Source of the DNA: CAKZNE01 sp002695025
GTDB taxonomy: Bacteria > Bacteroidota > Bacteroidia > Flavobacteriales > Schleiferiaceae
Direction of reading: 5' to 3'
Assembly: GCA_913043285.1 (NCBI GenBank)
Contig: CAJWML010000004.1
Coordinates: 162,455 to 226,454 of the forward strand
DNA: 64,000 nucleotides
In this document: piece after piece, positions 1 to 8,595 of the stretch
Numbering within the stretch: position 1 is the first letter of the stretch
Layout of the letters: every line of letters begins with the position of its first letter
Notes under the pieces: generated by a model
What the model saw: the letters and a program-made list of their open reading frames with translations, nothing else
Database searches by the model: none
Told to the model about the DNA's origin: nothing
Position numbers and translations under genes: made by a program

Positions 1-417
1 AATATGATCTGCAGGCTTTCCGCCATGCTGGAAGAAGATTATAAGGCTGAAGCAGTGCAGGACGAGCATTACAGATCAAAGTTGGAGCGCATTTTATATA
101 ACCCTAACCAGCCAATCGATATCGAACATATTCAGTCTTACCATCATGAAGATGAAGCTATACGGGAATCTATTTGGGAAGAGTGGAAGGGGGATATCAA
201 TTCCATCGGAAACCTAACCGTACTGGAAAGAGATAAGAACCGCCATATTAAAAACAAATCTTTCAGTAAAGTAAAGCGCCTGCAGTACGCGGAGAGCTGC
301 TATGCCGGTGTAAGGAGTATCGGGGATCAGGAAGAGTGGACTTTGGAAGATGCCCGAAAAAGAAAAGATGAGCGATCCAAAGCTATTCTTGATTACCTGT
401 TTGGAAGTGCTTCATAA
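1..417 (+). CDS. DUF262/DUF1524-type protein, C-terminal part (5' end outside window)
   Basis: The reading frame is open to the window edge, so only the C-terminal ~138 residues are seen and the ATG at 4 is probably internal. The segment IDIEHIQSYHHED, followed about 25 residues later by GNLTVLERDKNRHIKNKSFS, matches the His-rich core of the DUF1524/HNH-like nuclease domain. That domain commonly forms the C-terminus of DUF262 (GmrSD-like) proteins, which act in restriction of modified DNA or in related defence. Whether an N-terminal DUF262 domain is present cannot be seen here. The next gene starts 5 bases downstream, so the two may be co-transcribed. Confidence 0.75.
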   Translation, partial: NMICRLSAMLEEDYKAEAVQDEHYRSKLERILYNPNQPIDIEHIQSYHHEDEAIRESIWEEWKGDINSIGNLTVLERDKNRHIKNKSFSKVKRLQYAESCYAGVRSIGDQEEWTLEDARKRKDERSKAILDYLFGSAS

Positions 418-422
418 ATAAG

Positions 423-770
423 ATGAGTAGTTCTAAAAGTAGATCCATGAAACCTGGCAAAGGGTATATCCTATTTATCAGCATCTTTTTACTTGGAGGA
501 TGGCTTTTTTACTGTCACTATTCTCCCGCCCGCGAACATCTTAGCGATCAGGTCTATATCACAAAAACCGGAAAAAAATATCATCAGGTGGATTGCTATT
601 ACCTGCGCCACAGTAAAATTGAAATGAGCCGCGTAAAAGCGGAGGAATTGGGTCTAACACCTTGTAAGGTATGCTTTTATAAGCCTGCTGCTTATCAGGA
701 AGGCGATACGGTGATTTTTGAGGAGGCTCTGGTATTTCAGATTCAGCTAGAGAATACGTCTGTTTATTAA
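423..770 (+). CDS. small membrane-anchored protein with Ada-like Cys motif
   Basis: This 115-residue protein has a basic N-terminus and one hydrophobic segment at about residues 14-31, so it is probably inner-membrane anchored with its C-terminal domain outside. The exported part carries the pattern YHxxxCxxL...A...GLTPCKVCF, a compact Cys/His arrangement resembling the metal-binding module of Ada. The gene at 13116-13514 carries the same pattern (YHHKSCHWL...GYTACKICY), so the two share a domain. No enzymatic function can be assigned. It follows the DUF1524-type gene by 5 bases. Confidence 0.6.
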   Translation: MSSSKSRSMKPGKGYILFISIFLLGGWLFYCHYSPAREHLSDQVYITKTGKKYHQVDCYYLRHSKIEMSRVKAEELGLTPCKVCFYKPAAYQEGDTVIFEEALVFQIQLENTSVY

Positions 771-829
771 AATAAAAAATCTGAGAAGGAAAATTAATTT
801 TTAATTGATCAAAAATTAAACTAATAAAT

Positions 830-1102
830 ATGGGATACGAAGCATTAATCACATTAGATCTTCCGAACTCTACAGATGAGCAACGGGACAAGTTTTATGA
901 GGTACTGGCGAAAGAAAAGTGGGTAAAGTTAAAAACCCTCACAACCACATGGACTGTCTTATTTAATGATGGAGTTACACGAGCTAGATGTGTAGAGATA
1001 TTGATGCAGGATTTAAAGAAAGCTAAGGAGCAAAGTAGAATATATACTGTAGCATACGCCATTCAATTGGATCAGCAATCGGTTGAGGTAGACAAGCTTT
1101 AG
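830..1102 (+). CDS. small Cas2/SinR-fold-like protein
   Basis: This 90-residue protein reads as a beta-alpha-beta-beta-alpha-beta unit: strand YEALITLDL, helix TDEQRDKFYEVLAKEKW, strand TTTWTVLF, a long helix, then strand YTVAYAIQL. That is the ferredoxin-like order of Cas2, VapD and SinR-family proteins. The protein at 12308-12556 has a comparable layout and the same length class. There is no CRISPR array or cas1 in the window, so a CRISPR role is not supported. A stand-alone nuclease or toxin-like role is only a guess. AT-rich sequence precedes the ATG and no Shine-Dalgarno is visible. Confidence 0.5.
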   Translation: MGYEALITLDLPNSTDEQRDKFYEVLAKEKWVKLKTLTTTWTVLFNDGVTRARCVEILMQDLKKAKEQSRIYTVAYAIQLDQQSVEVDKL

Positions 1103-1142
1103 GGTGTTTTGTTGACTGTAAAGAAAACTAAGCCTTCGATAT

Positions 1143-1189
1143 AAACCTTCCAGGTTTTTCTTCATAGCGGGAATAAACCTGGAAGGTTT
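1143..1189. repeat. AAACCTTCCAGGTTT palindromic repeat, copy 1
   Basis: The 15-base arm AAACCTTCCAGGTTT (1143-1157) is the exact reverse complement of 1175-1189, separated by 17 bases. Each arm is itself a short palindrome (AAACCT/AGGTTT). A second copy with one mismatch lies at 26102-26147. Both are intergenic. The element lies between two converging genes, so it may double as a bidirectional terminator. Confidence 0.7.
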
Positions 1190-1198
1190 TAATTATGA

Positions 1199-1348
1199 TT
1201 AACTCTTACAACCATTTTTCCCACAGGTTATGCTGGAACTAGTATTAACCCAATGTTCCGGATGTTTCTTGGTGTCTGTGCCGCAACCGGTAGTTCCTCC
1301 TTTGCTTCCTCTGTGTACTTCATTAGTAGGGGTGTGTTTAACTGCCAT
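1199..1348 (-). CDS. 49-residue Cys/His-containing small protein
   Basis: On the minus strand an ATG at 1348 opens a 49-codon frame ending in TAA at 1199. The product is polar and Gly/Thr-rich, starts MAVKHTPTNEVHRGSKGG, and has cysteines in the pattern C-x20-C-x4-C. Codon use is even and the frame fills the space between the palindromic repeat and the divergent TPR gene. It is too short for standard gene-length cut-offs. No family is recognised; a small metal-binding or peptide-like product is possible. Confidence 0.45.
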   Translation of the reverse strand: MAVKHTPTNEVHRGSKGGTTGCGTDTKKHPEHWVNTSSSITCGKNGCKS

Positions 1349-1433
1349 AAAATAGATATTTAAAAGTTTATATAAATAAACAAAAAATATCTAACATTTG
1401 ATAGTCTTAATTTTTAAAAATAACATGTTTATT

Positions 1434-2456
1434 ATGAGAAACATTTACCTGCTATTATGCCTGGTTATATCCGGCACCCTCTTATCCCAGAAATACGATC
1501 TGCAACAGATCCACGCTACCCAAAAGTTTTACCTCAATAATGCCACCCGGGAAGCTTTAGGGACCGGAAACAGCAAAACCACTTTATCCATACCCTTGCC
1601 GGATAATACGGTAGAATGGTATTATTCCTTTTCGGCCACTCGTGAAGATGGCAGCCAGAGCCTGAATCTCTTTGGTCAATTGATCAACATCCTGGAACCT
1701 TCCGGTATTTCCGGAGCTATGTTTGGTGCCATTACCGTACCGGATGGTAATGCGGCCTGCAATATTTATATGACCGACTTTGAAAACGCGCGACTATTTG
1801 AAGAAGGCTCTCGGTTTACTTATTACCCAGCTCATTCGAGGGAGAGTTATACGGAAGGTGTTGTGAAAGTCAATGAATTTAATGGTCAGGGTTTATATCT
1901 CTGCATTGAAAACCCGGCCAATTGGGAGGGAGCTACTGTTTTTGTTGAGGTTACAGCCCTGGTGGATACCGCAAAGCCTGAAAAAGCTCCCACTACCGAA
2001 GAAATAATAACCGATGGAATCGTCAACCTGCTCGGGGCGATCCAAGAGAATAATAAAGCTAAAAAAGAAGCTCGTAAACAGGAAGAACAGTTTCGCAATT
2101 ATTGGAATACGGGCCGGGTATTTTACGAGAGTGGTGACTTTGAAACCGCTATGTCCTATACCCAAAAAGCCCTGGAGCTGGGTGAACACCCCACTCTGTA
2201 TTTTAACCTCGGTTTGGACCAATGGTGCAGCGACAGCAGCAACACCTGCACAGCGACTTACCTTAAAGGGTTAAATATGATTTATCAATTGGAAAGCCAG
2301 GAAGAAGCTATTGAAGCATTGGAAGCGAGTATTCAAGACTTGGAAGAGGCGGTGAGTAAATACCATTTTGTGAGCTATACCCCACCTGCAGTCAGGCTTT
2401 TGGCTTTAAAGCTTGAAGAGGTAAAAGCGGTGGAGAAGTGGAAGAGGAGGTTTTGA
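1434..2456 (+). CDS. exported TPR-containing protein
   Basis: The ATG at 1434 is preferred over upstream in-frame starts because it begins a clear signal peptide (MRNIYLLLCLVISGTLLSQ). The mature protein has an N-terminal beta-rich region (about residues 20-190), a charged helical linker at about 205-218, and a TPR-like segment at about 220-260 (NYWNTGRVFYESGDFETAM followed by QKALELG). A Glu-rich helical C-terminus follows at about 285-310. It is probably periplasmic or surface-attached and mediates protein contacts. No catalytic motif is seen. Its transcription converges with the following six-gene minus-strand operon. Confidence 0.65.
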   Translation: MRNIYLLLCLVISGTLLSQKYDLQQIHATQKFYLNNATREALGTGNSKTTLSIPLPDNTVEWYYSFSATREDGSQSLNLFGQLINILEPSGISGAMFGAITVPDGNAACNIYMTDFENARLFEEGSRFTYYPAHSRESYTEGVVKVNEFNGQGLYLCIENPANWEGATVFVEVTALVDTAKPEKAPTTEEIITDGIVNLLGAIQENNKAKKEARKQEEQFRNYWNTGRVFYESGDFETAMSYTQKALELGEHPTLYFNLGLDQWCSDSSNTCTATYLKGLNMIYQLESQEEAIEALEASIQDLEEAVSKYHFVSYTPPAVRLLALKLEEVKAVEKWKRRF

Positions 2457-2688
2457 CGCGAGATAAAACCTTCTTAGTTAATATGTTATATAGTTTAACG
2501 TGAGTTTGATTTAAGATTCACGGAGGAGCGTTTTGTCACATTTAGTGTCCCGAACTGGCTTCGGGGTGTATTGAAATGGACAAAACAATACACGGTTTCG
2601 ATACAATCCATCCCGGCTGAGCCGTGACGGATCACTCAACCTGACATTCGTTTATCATCATAGACTTACGTTAGTTTAGCTCTCGATA

Positions 2689-3528
2689 CTACTTTTTCCC
2701 CCCGAAGACACGATTGATCAACGATTGCCCCTCCCGTTCCTCCAGTTGCTGCCGTATGGCCTCAAACTCGCTGTTGATGGCGGCCAGCTTTTCGTTTTGT
2801 TGCGTGAAATGGGTACTGAAGTTGTTTTTCACATCAGCTATATTCTGGTTAAAGGTTTGGATATCACCACCTTCAAATAAAGCGGCTATCCGGGACTGGG
2901 TTTCTTTAGAGAGCTTTTGTAGACTGGCCATATTCTGCTCCAGCGTGCTTTGGATGGTCTGTTCCCCACTGCTGATTTGCTCTTTCACCTTGTCTTCTAC
3001 GGTTTGTTTAAGAGAGGACAGTAAGTCCTTAAAACCACTTTGGTGATCATGTACCAGCTTTTCCTGCTCGGCTACCAGCTCCGTGGTTTTGTCGGTCAGG
3101 GAGTTGAGCTTCGCGGAATGATGATCCAGTTTGGTCTTAATACCCTTATAATCTTCCAGGCTTACTTCCAGCTTTTGCAGTTGAACCGTGAAATGCTCAT
3201 TGGTTTGATTGACCTGTTGCACGTAAGCCTGGTATTGCATGCTAAGGGATTGGAGATGTTTTTTATGGGTTTCGTTCTGGGCCTGCAAGTGTGTATTGGT
3301 GTGTTGCTGGTATTCGGCAAAAGCTTTTCCATAATAATTAGTCAGTTCGGTAAGCTTTTGAGCCAGTTCCTTCAGGTAGTGGTCCGTAGAATTTTTAAGG
3401 TGCTCCAGATTCTGGGAGAGGAACAGCTTCTGGTTGCCTTCATATCGCCTGATATGGCGTACCATTACAATGATGGTAACGATATGCGTAAGAACTAGGA
3501 ATATAATGAGATTGAAAAGATCGTTCAT
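2689..3528 (-). CDS. membrane-anchored coiled-coil protein (cytoskeletal-system operon, gene 6)
   Basis: This 279-residue protein has one N-terminal membrane segment (about residues 5-24: LFNLIIFLVLTHIVTIIVMV). A basic stretch and then almost continuous coiled coil follow (about residues 35-265, rich in Gln, Glu, Lys and Leu). The C-terminus is basic. It is the last gene of the minus-strand operon that starts at 11836 and begins 4 bases after the preceding gene stops. A long coiled coil tethered to the inner membrane could link the cytosolic tubulin-like and actin-like proteins of the operon to the envelope. That role is inferred from context only. Confidence 0.7.
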   Translation of the reverse strand: MNDLFNLIIFLVLTHIVTIIVMVRHIRRYEGNQKLFLSQNLEHLKNSTDHYLKELAQKLTELTNYYGKAFAEYQQHTNTHLQAQNETHKKHLQSLSMQYQAYVQQVNQTNEHFTVQLQKLEVSLEDYKGIKTKLDHHSAKLNSLTDKTTELVAEQEKLVHDHQSGFKDLLSSLKQTVEDKVKEQISSGEQTIQSTLEQNMASLQKLSKETQSRIAALFEGGDIQTFNQNIADVKNNFSTHFTQQNEKLAAINSEFEAIRQQLEEREGQSLINRVFGGKK

Positions 3529-3532
3529 AAAC

Positions 3533-4996
3533 TTACTCTATGCGGATGCGCAGTTTTTCAGTTACCATCCATTTTCCTCCCTCTAGTTTTAAGCGGCCGG
3601 GCTGGTTCTTATCCTGCACAATGTGCTTACCTTCCAGATGTCCACCCTCTATTTCGCATACCGGTTCCAGCTCATAGGCGTAATTAGTAAGTGCAGAACT
3701 CACCGCGCTTTCTTCCTGGGTTAGAAACAAGAACGTAGCTTCGGTAGGTGTCTGGGAGTTTACGTCTATTCGGTAAGTATGTTTATTCGGATCGAGTTCC
3801 GGTTTCTTCTTTTCATCGGGGAAATAGCCTTCCGGAGAGGGGGGAGGGGAGTAATAGGTGTCCATTATTAATTCCTTATCGGATTGCCTTAACTTTTCCT
3901 GAAGAGTTACTAAATAAGCATCAAGCTTTTGGTCAAAATCTTCTTTACGGATCTTATCCAGATCATAATTCATCTTAAGCTTATCTATCTCATCTTTAAC
4001 CAGGTAATAAAGCTTGTTCTTTCTATGGAGATTAGTGAAGAGGTTGGACCATTCTTTCAGATCAATCAGCCTTTGTGGTTCCAGCTTAGCGTTGATCTCA
4101 TGCAAAGTATAGGTTTGCGGTTCTGATGGTTGCTGAGAACGTATTCTGTGTGAAGCTTTCTCGGGTTCTGTTGACCTGTTATTTTGCCGGATACTTGTAC
4201 TCAGTCCCTCCACCTGCAGTGATATGGAGTTGAGATCCTTTGATTTAGAATTCAGACGGTTGGAAATGTCTGTGATCAATTTTTTTTGGCCTCGAATTTG
4301 GGAAAATAGATAAACCAGGGCTATGAGAATAAGGGCTATCAGTCCAACCACAAACCAGCTTAACCAATTATTCATGAAATCAGGATCAGGACTGTTATCA
4401 ATATCCTGTTTAACTGATTCCTCGGATGAGAGTACTCGTAATGCATTGAATTCAGATATGGTTGAGTTCCTAAGGATCGATAACCTTTGGCCCCATTCGG
4501 TAGAATAGTAGCGCTTATTAGTTAAAATTTGATGAGCTGTGGTTGAGAGGGAGTCAAGATGAATGATAAAATTCTCTGAATCGACTTTTTGTGCTAATTG
4601 GCCTTGTCTACGCTTAAGGTTTTGAAAAATGTCCTGGTTTTTATCAGGAATGCTATCAAACAGAATTTCCAGTTTTTTGGCATTCATGCAACCTTCTTCA
4701 TAACAAAGGCAGTTGGCGTGGATAATATCAAGCTCGTATTTTTCAGCGGTGTCCTTCTCGAGCTTACCTGAGCGCCTTACTTCAATTAAGTATTGCGAAA
4801 CGATGCAATTCAATTTATTACCATAGGAGTTAAATAACCGCTTAACGTAATCAGAGGATGCGGCAGGCTTTTCGTGCTTTTCAGCAACAGAGACTGGTTT
4901 TTTAACTTCAGAACTTTGACTTTCCGGATTATCGCAGCTGCTGAAACAAAAGGACAAAAAGAAAAGTATGGAAAGGGTATATTTTGCTCTATTCAT
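3533..4996 (-). CDS. lipoprotein-like membrane protein with cytosolic C-domain (operon gene 5)
   Basis: The ATG at 4996 is preferred; an upstream TTG at 5011 overlaps the previous stop codon. The N-terminus is a signal sequence ending in a lipobox-like FSSC near residue 20. A helical region of about 190 residues with several Cys follows, then a second hydrophobic segment (about 210-235, LSWFVVGLIALILIALVYLF). The remaining ~250 residues contain coiled-coil and then beta-rich sequence. If both hydrophobic segments span the membrane, the middle region is periplasmic and the C-terminal half cytosolic, so the protein could bridge the envelope to the NTPases encoded just upstream. No family is recognised. 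Confidence 0.7.
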   Translation of the reverse strand: MNRAKYTLSILFFLSFCFSSCDNPESQSSEVKKPVSVAEKHEKPAASSDYVKRLFNSYGNKLNCIVSQYLIEVRRSGKLEKDTAEKYELDIIHANCLCYEEGCMNAKKLEILFDSIPDKNQDIFQNLKRRQGQLAQKVDSENFIIHLDSLSTTAHQILTNKRYYSTEWGQRLSILRNSTISEFNALRVLSSEESVKQDIDNSPDPDFMNNWLSWFVVGLIALILIALVYLFSQIRGQKKLITDISNRLNSKSKDLNSISLQVEGLSTSIRQNNRSTEPEKASHRIRSQQPSEPQTYTLHEINAKLEPQRLIDLKEWSNLFTNLHRKNKLYYLVKDEIDKLKMNYDLDKIRKEDFDQKLDAYLVTLQEKLRQSDKELIMDTYYSPPPSPEGYFPDEKKKPELDPNKHTYRIDVNSQTPTEATFLFLTQEESAVSSALTNYAYELEPVCEIEGGHLEGKHIVQDKNQPGRLKLEGGKWMVTEKLRIRIE

Positions 4997-5007
4997 GACT
5001 AAGGCTT

Positions 5008-8000
5008 TCAACTTTTTAATTCTTCCATTCTTCCCGAATCTATCATAGCCATGGAAAGGTCATACATAATAGCACGTATGGGATAAAAGAACATGGTTTC
5101 GTGTACCACCTGCTGGCTTTCGTAGTTTTTCTTTTGTTGTATAGCCAGGCGTAAGGCACTTTGGATATTATTCTCGTTCAGGCAGTAATTCTTGCACTTC
5201 TCCTGGTTGTAGCTGTCGTCCAAACCAAAATTGCGGGTAAAGCCACAGTCGTACCACAGGTCTTCAAAGAAAAACTCCAGGAAGTTCATTACGTTGTGAG
5301 TCACCTCCTGTACGGTAGGATCATCATCGTCCAGGAATTTTTCGTAGCGATAATTCTTCTTGACCTTACCATCATTATCATGTATCAGCGTATAATTATC
5401 CCCCAGGGCAAAGTGATATACTTCCTGGTCGGCATCCAGTTTATCTTTTATGGAGGGCAGTCCAATAATTCCCCCAGCTGCGGTAGCGTGTTTGGGGTTT
5501 TGACTGATCTCCAGTTTCAGGGGTGGTACTTCTTCGGTCTCAAATACTTTCCCGAAGATAGTGGATATCAGTTGTGCCATGCCATTGGAACGGTTCAGGT
5601 CCGGGTCGCGGTTGGTCATTTCCAGTAACCTGGCCCCGTTGCCACTTAAGCCGATCTTATCTGGCATGTCCGCCCCACTCATTTTCACAATTTGAGCAGC
5701 ATGGTAAAAGAGGGCGGAGTGATGTAGGAGGAACAGTAATTGTAATTCCTTGTCCAGTTGGATCACTTCACGCATTTCTCTTTGTTTGAGGAAGAACATC
5801 ATCAGGTCTGAGGAGCGTAGGTTCTTCTCATTCACCATATAATTGATGATGCGGGTTTTGGAGGCATTGCCTTTAAAAACCTCTTTTCCTTTTTCCAGGT
5901 ATTTCTGGAAGATACCGTTGCGCTTTTGCGGATCCACATTCTTATTGAGGCCATCTTCATAAAGATGATCGCCTGCGAAGCGGAATGAAGAAGTCATCAG
6001 AGGTGCCCCGTCTTTAAACAGCAGGAAATCACTGGTACCACCCCCTATATCCACGTTCAGGTACAAACGGCCAGGTCCGTAACTGCGGGTATGGCTGAAG
6101 TAAGGCGCCCAGGATTCGGTTACCTCGTACAGTTGAGGTTTATTTTCAGCGGTTTTGGCAAAATACTTCAGGTAGGTTTGTCGCCATATATTTTTAAAGG
6201 TAGTAGCCTGGTCAATATTCATGCTAAGGGGTTTAAACCAGATCACATCCGTACGGTCCGGTTGCACACCCATTTCCAGCAAGCGTGTACGCCCCATCAA
6301 AGCTACCTGGTCAATGAACAGGTGCAAGCGGTTACGCACATCCGGGCTATTAGGGTCGGACGTCCCCCATTTAAGGTGACTATACGCTTTATCCAGGCTC
6401 TGACGCATCTCAAATTGTTCAATGGCAAAGGGTATGTTCACGTTTACCAGGGCACTGAGCTCGTCAATTTCTTTGGGGTTGGTGTCGTTATCCTGGTTAA
6501 TGATGGTGCGTATGGGAAATTCGTAATCTGAGCCATCTCCTATAACTGAAGGCATGAGTTCGGACATTTGCGGAGGTAGAAAGGAAATGAAATTATCTAC
6601 CCCGTAATCGTACTTTTCTGAGCCGCGTTTGCCCGGGACTGGCTCATGTAAAAAGGCCAGGTGTGGAAAATCATCCCCCTCGCTGGTTGGGGATGAGCTT
6701 AGGGTTTCTGGTTGCCCATTATCACCCGCAACCGTCACATAGGTATTGCTAGTACCGATGTCAAAAGCAATAGAACCTTTGCTGTGCAATTGCTTTAGTT
6801 CTCCCCATTGCGGGATTACCACGCATTCCGTAAGAAAACCTTTGGTGGTTATTTCCACACCAATTATGTCAAAGCGGATGTCATCGGTTGTGCCTTTGTT
6901 GGCCTTACGGTCTTTATCCAAAGAATGGGTGGCTAATTCGGTATACTGGGTATTGTAGCGCTGTCCTTCTTCTTTCCGGGTGCGGCTAAACTCAAGGTTT
7001 CGTTTAATGAGAACGGTTTGTGGTCCATTCCTGTCTTCTCTTAAAAAAGAACAATGCAGGCGCTCAATGGAATTATCGTAAAACTGGGCGATCTTATAAA
7101 AGTCGTTGTAGCGGTTATCCGAAACCCGGAAGAAGGGGTAGATACCCAGGCCAAAGCTCACTTTCACGATGGCTCCCTTGGCATCGCTGCTTACCCCGGC
7201 TGGGTCTACATCAGAATAGAGTCTTTCAAAGGTAATGGAGCCGGTGTCGTTATCTCCCTGAACAGGTATGGTTAGCTTTACAGAAACTGCTCCACTTTGC
7301 AAGCGTTCCATATTGAGATTGGCTTCCAGGTCATTAAGGGTGAAATAGTCGAAGTAGGCGGGTTTTATAGGCGGTAATAAGTTCTGGCATTCTCTGCCAC
7401 CCACGGTTTTAAACCTCTCAGAGTTGATATTGGCCTCCTCAATTTCCACCAGGTTTTTAGCCAGGAAATCATTTTTACCAAAGCAAGGGTATTTGATATT
7501 AAACTTAGGCAGCTCCCGATCTTCAATAACGGAAGTGTTAAAGTTATTGGGGTCTACATCAGCAGGCATGGGGCCGGTATAGTATTTCCAGTGGTGCATG
7601 CGGGAATCAGGGATGATTATCAGCGGTGGGTTTTGCAGGTTTTTACCACTGCGTATAGCATAGTCACTGTTTCTTAATATTTCTTTTGGGTCTGCACCTT
7701 TTTCACAACGGTACTGCAGGTCTTTACCTAATAAAAAGAGTGGGTTGTTGGAGATGGAAAGTACCTGGCAGCGAGGTTCTTCATCTTTACCCAGGGCATT
7801 GTTCTCTATTTTACGGATAAAGTCTTTCAACTCAGGCTCCGCAATATGCTGCCGGCTGTTTTTGATGTAACGGTGTACATCCGGGAAGGCATTTACGGCA
7901 ATGGAACTTGTCTCAAAAAACCAGTTTAGAAATTTCTGAAAGCCTGTATCCCGTTTGTAGAGAGGTTGCCGGTCACGGAAAAAGTAGGAAGCATCGAGTT

Positions 8001-8592
8001 TCTGAATGTCTTTTGGCGTTCTTTCGTTAATAGTAAAGAAGCCGGTAAGGGGAGAGGTGCCGCCTATAATACTACTGTCCAGCCGAATAAGTAGCAGGTT
8101 TCTAAAGGGGTTCTTATCGCCATAGCGCTTTCCTTCCTGGTTGTAATTGCGGATGTAATTACGGAGCGTACCGGCAAAGGTCTCCCGGCCCACGTCACCA
8201 TTAGAAGCAAAGCGGTCCAGTTCACTATCGTTCCAGTTTAGCACGGATATACGCTGGCTAAGTCCTAGTACATCATAATTATACATCAGTTCGTAAAGGT
8301 CCAGGCAGTGGGACACGATGCGGTGATAAGTGGTTTCACCATCCAGTACTTTTTCCTGCTTGCCCTGACCTTTTTCTGCATCGCGATAGGCTTCATTGAT
8401 AAAGCGGAAGGCCGTTTCAAAAAGGTGCATTTGTGCAAAGGGGCTGGGTATAGAGGTTACCGGTATTTCACGTTCGCCCACATTGTCTTTTATCTTACTG
8501 ATAGTTTCCTCATTATGAGGGTTTCCGGCAAAGGCATTCCATAATAAATTGGGTACACTTTCCCCCCGGTTAATGCTGATCTTGTAAGCCAT
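5008..8592 (-). CDS. giant actin/Hsp70-fold ATPase (operon gene 4)
   Basis: This 1194-residue protein carries the three nucleotide-binding motifs of the actin/Hsp70 fold in its C-terminal half. They are phosphate-1 FDIGTSNTYV at about residue 607, phosphate-2 VDIGGGTSDF at about 847, and an adenosine-type motif GLSGNGARLL at about 984. The first ~600 residues are a large unrecognised extension. Length and layout recall SrfB-type virulence-associated proteins, but that link is a hypothesis. There is no signal peptide, so it is predicted cytosolic. It starts 3 bases after the tubulin-like gene stops. Pairing of an actin-fold and a tubulin-fold NTPase in one operon is the unusual point. Confidence 0.75.
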   Translation of the reverse strand: MAYKISINRGESVPNLLWNAFAGNPHNEETISKIKDNVGEREIPVTSIPSPFAQMHLFETAFRFINEAYRDAEKGQGKQEKVLDGETTYHRIVSHCLDLYELMYNYDVLGLSQRISVLNWNDSELDRFASNGDVGRETFAGTLRNYIRNYNQEGKRYGDKNPFRNLLLIRLDSSIIGGTSPLTGFFTINERTPKDIQKLDASYFFRDRQPLYKRDTGFQKFLNWFFETSSIAVNAFPDVHRYIKNSRQHIAEPELKDFIRKIENNALGKDEEPRCQVLSISNNPLFLLGKDLQYRCEKGADPKEILRNSDYAIRSGKNLQNPPLIIIPDSRMHHWKYYTGPMPADVDPNNFNTSVIEDRELPKFNIKYPCFGKNDFLAKNLVEIEEANINSERFKTVGGRECQNLLPPIKPAYFDYFTLNDLEANLNMERLQSGAVSVKLTIPVQGDNDTGSITFERLYSDVDPAGVSSDAKGAIVKVSFGLGIYPFFRVSDNRYNDFYKIAQFYDNSIERLHCSFLREDRNGPQTVLIKRNLEFSRTRKEEGQRYNTQYTELATHSLDKDRKANKGTTDDIRFDIIGVEITTKGFLTECVVIPQWGELKQLHSKGSIAFDIGTSNTYVTVAGDNGQPETLSSSPTSEGDDFPHLAFLHEPVPGKRGSEKYDYGVDNFISFLPPQMSELMPSVIGDGSDYEFPIRTIINQDNDTNPKEIDELSALVNVNIPFAIEQFEMRQSLDKAYSHLKWGTSDPNSPDVRNRLHLFIDQVALMGRTRLLEMGVQPDRTDVIWFKPLSMNIDQATTFKNIWRQTYLKYFAKTAENKPQLYEVTESWAPYFSHTRSYGPGRLYLNVDIGGGTSDFLLFKDGAPLMTSSFRFAGDHLYEDGLNKNVDPQKRNGIFQKYLEKGKEVFKGNASKTRIINYMVNEKNLRSSDLMMFFLKQREMREVIQLDKELQLLFLLHHSALFYHAAQIVKMSGADMPDKIGLSGNGARLLEMTNRDPDLNRSNGMAQLISTIFGKVFETEEVPPLKLEISQNPKHATAAGGIIGLPSIKDKLDADQEVYHFALGDNYTLIHDNDGKVKKNYRYEKFLDDDDPTVQEVTHNVMNFLEFFFEDLWYDCGFTRNFGLDDSYNQEKCKNYCLNENNIQSALRLAIQQKKNYESQQVVHETMFFYPIRAIMYDLSMAMIDSGRMEELKS

Positions 8593-8595
8593 GAG

